From NCBI GenBank assembly GCA_038562555.1, contig JBCFBK010000006.1:62001-126000 (forward strand): DNA of 64,000 bases, written 5' to 3'. The notes beneath the pieces are model-generated. The model had not been told where the DNA came from. It ran no database searches and worked only from the letters and a program-made list of their open reading frames with translations. Source of the stretch: JBCFBK01 sp038562555. Lineage in GTDB: Bacteria > Bacteroidota > Bacteroidia > Bacteroidales > Prolixibacteraceae. This document shows positions 59,203 to 64,000 of the stretch, piece after piece. Position 1 is the stretch's first letter. Each line of letters starts with the position of its first letter. The translations under genes were made by a program, and so were the position numbers.

Positions 59203-59250
59203 CCTTTAGTACCGGAGAAACAGGCTAAGAGCTAATAGCTAAAGGCTAAC
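59191..59250. repeat. 13-bp inverted repeat at converging gene ends (TTAGC type)
   Basis: GTTAGCCTTTAGC (59191-59203) is a perfect inverted repeat of GCTAAAGGCTAAC (59238-59250), spaced by 34 bases. The left arm includes the stop codon of the upstream gene and the right arm ends 2 bases before the aroE stop. Similar TTAGC-rich sequence occurs at 38219-38262. Confidence 0.8.
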
Positions 59251-59252
59251 GG

Positions 59253-60005
59253 CTAATCTTCATTCCAGATCTCCCACGACCGGATCGCCTGCAGGTGCAG
59301 CATTTCGAGGCCGCCTTTCACGGTTGCACCCCGTTCACGCCCTCTTTTCATAAACAATGTTTCTTCCGGGTTGTACACCAGATCGAACAAAAGATGATTG
59401 CTCGTCAGGGCGTCCCAGGGCAGCTCCGGACAGGAGGCTGTATTAGGAAACATCCCCAGCGGAGTAGTCTGGATAACGATCAGAAAATCCTTTAGCAGGG
59501 GGACGCTGATGTCCTGATAGGGAATTTCTCCGCTACCCGGTTCAGCTTTGGTCGTAGCCGAGAGAAAGTCAATCTGCAGCTTGTTCAGCACATATTTAAC
59601 TGCTTTGGATGCGCCGCCTGTTCCCAGGATCAGCGCCTTTTTGTGCTGTTCCCTGAGGAGTGGACGGAAAGAATGCTCAAATCCGTAGATGTCGGTATTG
59701 TAGCCGATTAGTTGTTGTCTTCCGGCCTGCCTTATAATTCTTATGGTATTGACTGCCCCGGCTGCCGCTGCCTCCTGATGAATTTCATCGAGAAACGGCA
59801 TAATTTGCTGCTTATAGGGAATTGTGCAATTCAAACCGTATAAATGATCATGCCGTTTAAAAAGGCCGGGAAATTCCTCAATGGAATCCAGCTCAAAATT
59901 GACATATTCATGATCCTTCAGGTTTTCCTTTTCAAACTTCTCCGTAAAGAACCTTTTTGAAAAGGAATGTCCCAGCCGGTACCCGATTAATCCGTAAGTT
60001 TTCAC
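59253..60005 (-). CDS. aroE: Shikimate dehydrogenase
   Basis: 250 residues. Substrate-binding motifs YRLGHSFSKRFF and LNCTIPYKQQIMPFLDE (with the catalytic lysine) and AGAVNTIRI open the protein; the NADP loop is GTGGASKAVKYVL; the C-terminus has KGGLEMLHLQAIRSWEIW. It reduces 3-dehydroshikimate in aromatic amino acid synthesis. Length is normal for Bacteroidota. It is transcribed with the DUF368 gene, 3 bp apart. Confidence 0.94.
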   Translation of the reverse strand: MKTYGLIGYRLGHSFSKRFFTEKFEKENLKDHEYVNFELDSIEEFPGLFKRHDHLYGLNCTIPYKQQIMPFLDEIHQEAAAAGAVNTIRIIRQAGRQQLIGYNTDIYGFEHSFRPLLREQHKKALILGTGGASKAVKYVLNKLQIDFLSATTKAEPGSGEIPYQDISVPLLKDFLIVIQTTPLGMFPNTASCPELPWDALTSNHLLFDLVYNPEETLFMKRGRERGATVKGGLEMLHLQAIRSWEIWNED

Positions 60006-60008
60006 CGG

Positions 60009-61001
60009 TTAATTTCTGCTTTTTAGTTTATTTGAGATTCCTTCAATGATGAAAATCAGAGCAAAGCCAAATGCCGCAAGGAACAAGGCGAACATTAACT
60101 GGGATTGGTTCCCGGTCAGTGCAAAATAATCTCCCGGCAACACATTTCGTTCCATGAGCGGCTTAATTTCGCCATGGCGGTCAATAAAGGTTTCTGTGAC
60201 TTCTTTCCAGGGCCATACTTTGTTCAGCGAGCCGATCATAAATCCGGCAAGCATCGCGATCGTAACTTTGTAATGGTGGTGAAGAAGCCAGGAGAGCAGA
60301 TTCGAGAAAATAACGATTCCGATGGCTGCTCCTGCCAGAAAAATACCGATCACGGGCAGGTTAAAGTCAGTTACAGCACCCAGAATAAACCGGTACATGC
60401 CCAGAAGGACCAGAATAAAACTTCCGGAAATTCCCGGCAGGATCATGGCGCAAATGGCAATTGAGCCTGACAAGAAAATAAACCCATAGCTTGTATTCGC
60501 TTCAGCCGGCGTAATGACCGTAATGACATACGCAATAGCTACACCGGCGATTAATGAAAAAACTGTTCCCGGCTTCCATCCTTTTATGTCTTTAGCCACG
60601 TAGATGGCCGATGCAACCACCAGGCCGAAAAAGAACGACCAGATCAGGATGGGGTGATTAACCAGCAGGTATTGCATGGCTTTGGCAAGGGATACAATAC
60701 TGATTCCGATCCCTAAAAGAAGGCTTAACAGGAAGTTCCCGTTTACCGCTTTCCAGAATTCACTGACTCTACCGGTGACCAATAACTTCAGGTTCGCAGG
60801 GTTGACTGATTTAATCGAATCGATCAGTTCCGTATAAATACCCGCAATAAAAGCAATTGTGCCACCCGACACGCCCGGAATGACATCGGCCGCTCCCATG
60901 GCAATTCCCTTTAAGGTAACCGGAATGTAATCTTTAAATGTACGCTTCATGTGCTGTATTAAAAAATTAAGGATGGTGCCGGAAGTTTTCTCCTTTGTCA
61001 T
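60009..61001 (-). CDS. DUF368 membrane protein (undecaprenyl-phosphate translocase family)
   Basis: 330 residues with about eight to nine membrane segments. The signature GIAMGAADVIPGVSGGTIAF near the N-terminus is diagnostic for DUF368. The ATG at 61001 is preceded by AGGGG; a second ATG at 60950 gives the more usual length. Recent work assigns DUF368 (PopT) proteins a role in returning undecaprenyl phosphate to the inner face of the membrane. It fits an envelope function although uppS lies 15 kb away. Confidence 0.92.
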   Translation of the reverse strand: MTKEKTSGTILNFLIQHMKRTFKDYIPVTLKGIAMGAADVIPGVSGGTIAFIAGIYTELIDSIKSVNPANLKLLVTGRVSEFWKAVNGNFLLSLLLGIGISIVSLAKAMQYLLVNHPILIWSFFFGLVVASAIYVAKDIKGWKPGTVFSLIAGVAIAYVITVITPAEANTSYGFIFLSGSIAICAMILPGISGSFILVLLGMYRFILGAVTDFNLPVIGIFLAGAAIGIVIFSNLLSWLLHHHYKVTIAMLAGFMIGSLNKVWPWKEVTETFIDRHGEIKPLMERNVLPGDYFALTGNQSQLMFALFLAAFGFALIFIIEGISNKLKSRN

Positions 61002-61166
61002 CAGCCCCTGACAAAAATAACATTGTTATGCGGAAAAAAATAAATACCGCTCATATTTGCTGATGATTTAACGGTTTAATTCAGTTGCAACCGTCTCTGT
61101 GCTACAACGTCGACGCCTGCTAAATTATTTTATTTGGATTAATTCAATAAAAAAAGATCTTAATGT

Positions 61167-61196
61167 TTGGAAATATCACTGAAGTGTTTATTTTTG
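61167..61196 (+). promoter_or_regulatory. Promoter of the sulfite-reduction operon leader
   Basis: TTG (61167-61169) and TATTTTTG (61189-61196) lie exactly 19 bp apart, a full match to the Bacteroidota promoter layout. Transcription would start near 61201, about 20 bases before the leader peptide ATG. Confidence 0.8.
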
Positions 61197-61221
61197 CACC
61201 ATCAGAAATGAATGAATTGAT

Positions 61222-61320
61222 ATGAATAAATCGACTTCTGCACGAAAAGCATTCAAGAAAAACACAAACATGATGGTGTGTATGTGTTGTAATCCGCTTT
61301 TGCAGAAGGAGAGGAATTAG
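61222..61320 (+). CDS. Cys/Met-rich leader peptide (32 aa) controlling the cys operon
   Basis: ATG 61222 to TAG 61318. The peptide has a basic first half and then NMMVCMCCNPL, with three Cys codons (61279-61281, 61285-61290) and three Met codons in seven positions. Leader bases 61301-61309 (TGCAGAAGG) are perfectly complementary to 61355-61363 (CCTTCTGCA) in the left arm and loop of the following terminator. A ribosome waiting at the Cys codons would leave 61301-61309 free to form this antiterminator, whereas one reaching the stop codon would cover it. This is textbook attenuation geometry for cysteine supply. Confidence 0.8.
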   Translation: MNKSTSARKAFKKNTNMMVCMCCNPLLQKERN

Positions 61321-61348
61321 GATTGGTATAGCTATCAACATAATTTAT

Positions 61349-61388
61349 AAAGGCCCTTCTGCATTTGCGGAAGGGCCTTTTCTTTTTT
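61349..61388 (+). terminator. Attenuator terminator of the cys operon
   Basis: AAAGGCCCTTC (61349-61359) pairs perfectly with GAAGGGCCTTT (61370-61380) around a 10-base loop and is followed by a T-rich run to 61386. It lies 28 bp after the leader stop and 52 bp before the first structural gene. Confidence 0.93.
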
Positions 61389-61440
61389 CCTTCCGCAGAC
61401 AGAAAGCCATAAACCCAATAAAGACAACAGGAAAAGCAAG

Positions 61441-61671
61441 ATGAAGGAGAAAGCTTACAGAAGTATTATTAAAGCAGTGTCGTGGAGGGCTATCGGAACC
61501 GTCGATACGATTCTGATAGCCTGGCTCGTGGTTGGAAAACTGGAATTCGCGGTGACCATTGGCGGTGTGGAGCTGTTTACGAAAATGTTCCTCTATTATT
61601 TGCACGAGCGTACCTGGAACAGGATCAGGTTCGGAAAGGCGCGCAGTTCGGAGATTGATTACCAGATTTGA
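61441..61671 (+). CDS. DUF2061 small membrane protein
   Basis: 76 residues. The motif KAVSWRAIGTVDTILIAWLVVG (read as KAVSWRAIGT followed by VDTILIAWLVVG) is diagnostic for DUF2061, a two-helix membrane protein that often lies next to or fused with sulfate-assimilation genes. YYLHERTWNRIRFG ends the family domain. A role in sulfate or sulfite handling is assumed from context only. It is the first gene after the attenuator and is followed 25 bp later by cysJ. Confidence 0.88.
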   Translation: MKEKAYRSIIKAVSWRAIGTVDTILIAWLVVGKLEFAVTIGGVELFTKMFLYYLHERTWNRIRFGKARSSEIDYQI

Positions 61672-61696
61672 TAACAACGATTAATAAAGATAAGCG

Positions 61697-63490
61697 ATGA
61701 ACTTAAATCCATTAAACGAAACCCAGTTGAAGGCATTGGAGCAGTTGATTCACGATGCAGGCGCAGAACAGCTGATCTGGCTGAGCGGGTACTTCCAGGG
61801 CCTGACGGCCGGAAGACATTTAAATATTCCGCAAGGCTCGCCCGGGCCTGCAGCGCTGCAAACACTTCAGGCAGCGGCTCAGGGTAGCCTCACCATCCTT
61901 TACGGTTCACACACCGGCAGAAGTGAAGGCCTGGCAAAGAAACTGAAAGCTGAACTGAACGCGCGGTCGTTGTCGGCCAATATTTTCGCGATGAACGACT
62001 ATAATGTCAGGCAATTGGAAAAAGAAGAAAACCTGTTGATTATCGTAAGTACCCATGGTGATGGCGAACCGCCGGAGATGGCCGAAGACTTTCATGGTTT
62101 CATGACCGGTAAAAGAGCTCCGCAACTGCCGGCACTGAAGTTTTCCGTACTGGCGCTTGGAGACAAGAGCTATAAACTCTATTGCCAAACGGGTAAAGAT
62201 ATCGATCATGCGCTGAGAAAAGCAGGTGCGCAGGAGTTGTATCCCCTGGTTACCTGCGACGTGGACTATGAGGATGATGCAGCCGGATGGATAAATGGGG
62301 TCATCGGAAAAATTGAGGCGGGAATCTCCTTGGGCGGAAACCCCGCAATTCCGGTTAACACGCCCGAACAGACGGTTGTTTTCAATAAAAAGAATCCTTA
62401 CCGCGCCAGAGTGCTCGAAAAAGTTAAGATCACCGGGAGGGAATCGGACAAGGAGGTCTATCATGTCGAAATATCTTTAAAGGACTCAGGACTTTCTTAT
62501 TATCCGGGCGACTCACTGGGCGTGCTGGCCGACAATCCTCCGGTACTTGTGGAGCGGCTGGTTGAACAGCTGCAATTAGATCCCCGTGAGACGGTGACAT
62601 TGAAAAAAGGAGCATATGAGCTGGCAACTGCGCTTCGTTATCATCTGGAGATAACCATTTTGACCAGGGACGTCTTGCATCGTTATTACGAAAAGACAAA
62701 GCTGGAGGCAGTCAACTCCATTTTGACTGACGAGAAACTTCTGGATTCTTACCTGTGGGGACATGACGTCCTGGATCTGGTACAGGAATTTCCTTTTCCG
62801 CTGGAAGCTTCTGACCTGGTTGAACTGCTACGGTCACTTCCTCCCCGGCTGTACTCCATTTCGTCCAGCCAGGAGGCAGTGGGAGAAGAAGTTCATATTA
62901 CGGTTTCTACTGTTCGCTACGAAAACAAGGGACGCCTGCGGGAAGGGGCATGCTCAACCTATCTGGCCGACCGGATCGAAGCCGATCAGGAAATTCCGGT
63001 TTACATTGAACGAAATCCGGCCTTCCGGCTTCCCGAAGATGAAAAAACACCGATCATCATGGTGGGGGCGGGTACGGGTGTAGCACCTTACCGGGCCTTT
63101 TTGCAGCACCGCGAAGCTTCGAATGTGAAAGGGAAAAGCTGGCTGTTTTTCGGAGAACGCCGTTTCTATTCGGACTTTCTTTATCAGATTGAGTGGCAGA
63201 AATACCTCAAAAAGGGATATTTAGAGAAAATTGACCTGGCTTTTTCGCGTGATCAGGAAGAGAAAGTTTACGTTCAGCACCGGCTGGCTGAAAATCAGGC
63301 GGAGATTTTCAGATGGCTGGAAGCAGGTGCCAGTTTTTACTTATGCGGCGATATGAAGCAGATGGCCAAAGACGTTCAAAAAACCTTGCTGGAAATCATT
63401 CAGGTGCAGGGAGGCCTTACGGAAGAACAGGCGCGCGAATATTTCAAAAAACTGAAAAAGGAAAAACGCTTCCAGGCCGACGTGTATTAA
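61697..63490 (+). CDS. cysJ: Assimilatory sulfite reductase (NADPH) flavoprotein
   Basis: 597 residues. An N-terminal flavodoxin domain (~68-205, LTILYGSHTGRSEGLAKKL, VSTHGDGEPPEMAEDF, LALGDKSYKLYC) is joined to an FAD domain (~235-445, YYPGDSLGVLADN, RLYSISSSQ, GACSTYLAD) and an NADPH domain (~450-597, IMVGAGTGVAPYRAFLQHR, FFGERR, YLCGDMKQMAKDV). This is the CysJ layout; it passes NADPH electrons to the hemoprotein CysI. Length is normal. cysI starts 145 bp downstream behind what may be an extra promoter. Confidence 0.95.
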   Translation: MNLNPLNETQLKALEQLIHDAGAEQLIWLSGYFQGLTAGRHLNIPQGSPGPAALQTLQAAAQGSLTILYGSHTGRSEGLAKKLKAELNARSLSANIFAMNDYNVRQLEKEENLLIIVSTHGDGEPPEMAEDFHGFMTGKRAPQLPALKFSVLALGDKSYKLYCQTGKDIDHALRKAGAQELYPLVTCDVDYEDDAAGWINGVIGKIEAGISLGGNPAIPVNTPEQTVVFNKKNPYRARVLEKVKITGRESDKEVYHVEISLKDSGLSYYPGDSLGVLADNPPVLVERLVEQLQLDPRETVTLKKGAYELATALRYHLEITILTRDVLHRYYEKTKLEAVNSILTDEKLLDSYLWGHDVLDLVQEFPFPLEASDLVELLRSLPPRLYSISSSQEAVGEEVHITVSTVRYENKGRLREGACSTYLADRIEADQEIPVYIERNPAFRLPEDEKTPIIMVGAGTGVAPYRAFLQHREASNVKGKSWLFFGERRFYSDFLYQIEWQKYLKKGYLEKIDLAFSRDQEEKVYVQHRLAENQAEIFRWLEAGASFYLCGDMKQMAKDVQKTLLEIIQVQGGLTEEQAREYFKKLKKEKRFQADVY

Positions 63491-63570
63491 GCAGAAGTTA
63501 TGGTTTCCCGGGTTCACATTAAATCATCGGGGAAACAGAGAAAAAATGTAACCAAACCGGATATTAATAA

Positions 63571-63602
63571 GTATAAATGCGTATATTTGGTAGTATAAAT
63601 GC
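63571..63602 (+). promoter_or_regulatory. Direct repeats GTATAAATGC flanking a -7 box before cysI
   Basis: GTATAAATGC occurs at 63571-63580 and 63593-63602, exactly 22 bp (two helical turns) apart. Between them is TATATTTG (63582-63589), a TAnnTTTG match. This arrangement suggests an internal promoter with an operator on the same DNA face. No TTG was seen at the -33 position, which would fit a promoter needing an activator. Confidence 0.5.
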
Positions 63603-63635
63603 TGAGTTACGCTTTTGTGTATAAAGATTGATGAG

Positions 63636-64000
63636 ATGAACGAGACGATTGATTGGAGTGTTCTTTCAGCACTGGAGAAATTAAAGTATGAAAGCAATTA
63701 TCTGCGGGGGACGCTGGTTGAAAGCCTGGCCGACCCGGTCACAGGGGCAATTGCAGAAGGCGATACGCAATTATCAAAATTCCACGGTATTTATCAGCAG
63801 CACGACCGGGACCTGGAGAAAGAACGCAAAACCCAGAAACTGGAACCTGCTTTTTCTTTCCTCGTGCGGGTGCGGCTGCCGGGGGGAGTGGCTACCCGGG
63901 AGCAGTGGTTGCAGATCGACCGCCTGGCTGATAATTACGCCAACGGAACAATGAAGCTGACCACCCGCCAGACCTTCCAGTTACACGGGGTGATCAAAAA
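63636..64000 (+). CDS. cysI: Assimilatory sulfite reductase hemoprotein (partial, N-terminus)
   Basis: The frame starts at ATG 63636 and runs off the right edge (121 codons visible). YLRGTLVESLADPVTGAIAE, TQLSKFHGIYQQHDRDLEKE, KLEPAFSFLVRVRLPGGV and MKLTTRQTFQLHGVIK match the N-terminus of CysI, the siroheme/4Fe-4S subunit that reduces sulfite to sulfide. The siroheme cysteines lie beyond the window. The 88-codon frame at 63688 is in another register and is a shadow of this gene. Confidence 0.93.
   Translation, partial: MNETIDWSVLSALEKLKYESNYLRGTLVESLADPVTGAIAEGDTQLSKFHGIYQQHDRDLEKERKTQKLEPAFSFLVRVRLPGGVATREQWLQIDRLADNYANGTMKLTTRQTFQLHGVIK

Noticed and set aside
63688..63954. 88-codon plus-strand frame at the right edge
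   Set aside because: The register starting at 63636 encodes clear CysI sequence; the 63688 frame is its shadow.
1..64000. tRNA, rRNA, prophage or integrative element
   Set aside because: I looked for TPsiC-like arms, rRNA segments, integrase, terminase and conjugation proteins and saw none; by eye a tRNA could still be missed.

Overview
The window is a chromosomal stretch of a Bacteroidota bacterium, probably Marinilabiliales or Bacteroidales. The evidence is a SusC/SusD pair run by an ECF sigma/FecR anti-sigma pair, NigD-like and DUF5009-type proteins, promoters of the TTG-N19-TAnnTTTG type, A-rich start contexts in place of Shine-Dalgarno sites, and the uppS-bamA-skp-skp-murI gene order. 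I saw no phage, transposase, CRISPR array, rRNA or tRNA.

Region 1 (1-1.4 kb) holds the tail of a D-lactate dehydrogenase-like Fe-S protein, a NYN/OST-HTH protein and a cold-shock protein. Region 2 (1.6-30.5 kb) is a large polysaccharide-utilisation-type locus: sigma/anti-sigma, SusC/SusD, then a run of exported enzymes. These are a metallophosphatase, a DUF4091 (GH123-like) protein, a GH78 rhamnosidase, a type-I phosphodiesterase, a GH92 protein, a Tat-exported TIM-barrel protein of unknown function, a glycerophosphodiesterase, an internally deleted second GH92, a Tat-exported sugar isomerase-like protein, a DUF5009 membrane acetyltransferase-like protein, a clan GH-D alpha-galactosidase-like lipoprotein, a YhhN membrane protein, a beta-helix protein and a ROK kinase. 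The number of phosphoesterases is notable. In the GH92 protein the glutamate expected as general acid is Gln590, while the Asp-x-Asp pair is kept. Together these suggest that the target carries phosphodiester-linked sugar.

Region 3 (30.5-43.8 kb) is mixed: thioredoxin lipoprotein, NigD-like lipoprotein, S9 peptidase, an aminotransferase behind two tandem leader-peptide attenuators, topoisomerase III, a CvfB-like S1 protein, an oxidoreductase, MalQ, an esterase and PdxJ. Region 4 (43.9-61 kb) is conserved housekeeping: CBS protein, NadK, UppS, BamA, two Skp proteins, MurI, a nucleotidyltransferase, a gamma-carbonic-anhydrase-like protein, KorA/KorB, a receiver plus PEP-synthase-like fusion, AroE and DUF368. 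Region 5 (61-64 kb) starts a sulfite-reduction operon (DUF2061, CysJ, CysI) preceded by a promoter, a Cys/Met-rich leader peptide and a terminator with a matching antiterminator.

The observations I rate highest are the cysteine-leader attenuator, the tandem attenuators before the aminotransferase, the GH92 with Gln in place of Glu inside a phosphoesterase-rich locus, a 99-bp tandem small-ORF repeat before the rhamnosidase gene, and a 77-bp structured tandem repeat before topB. All pairings and alignments were done by eye.
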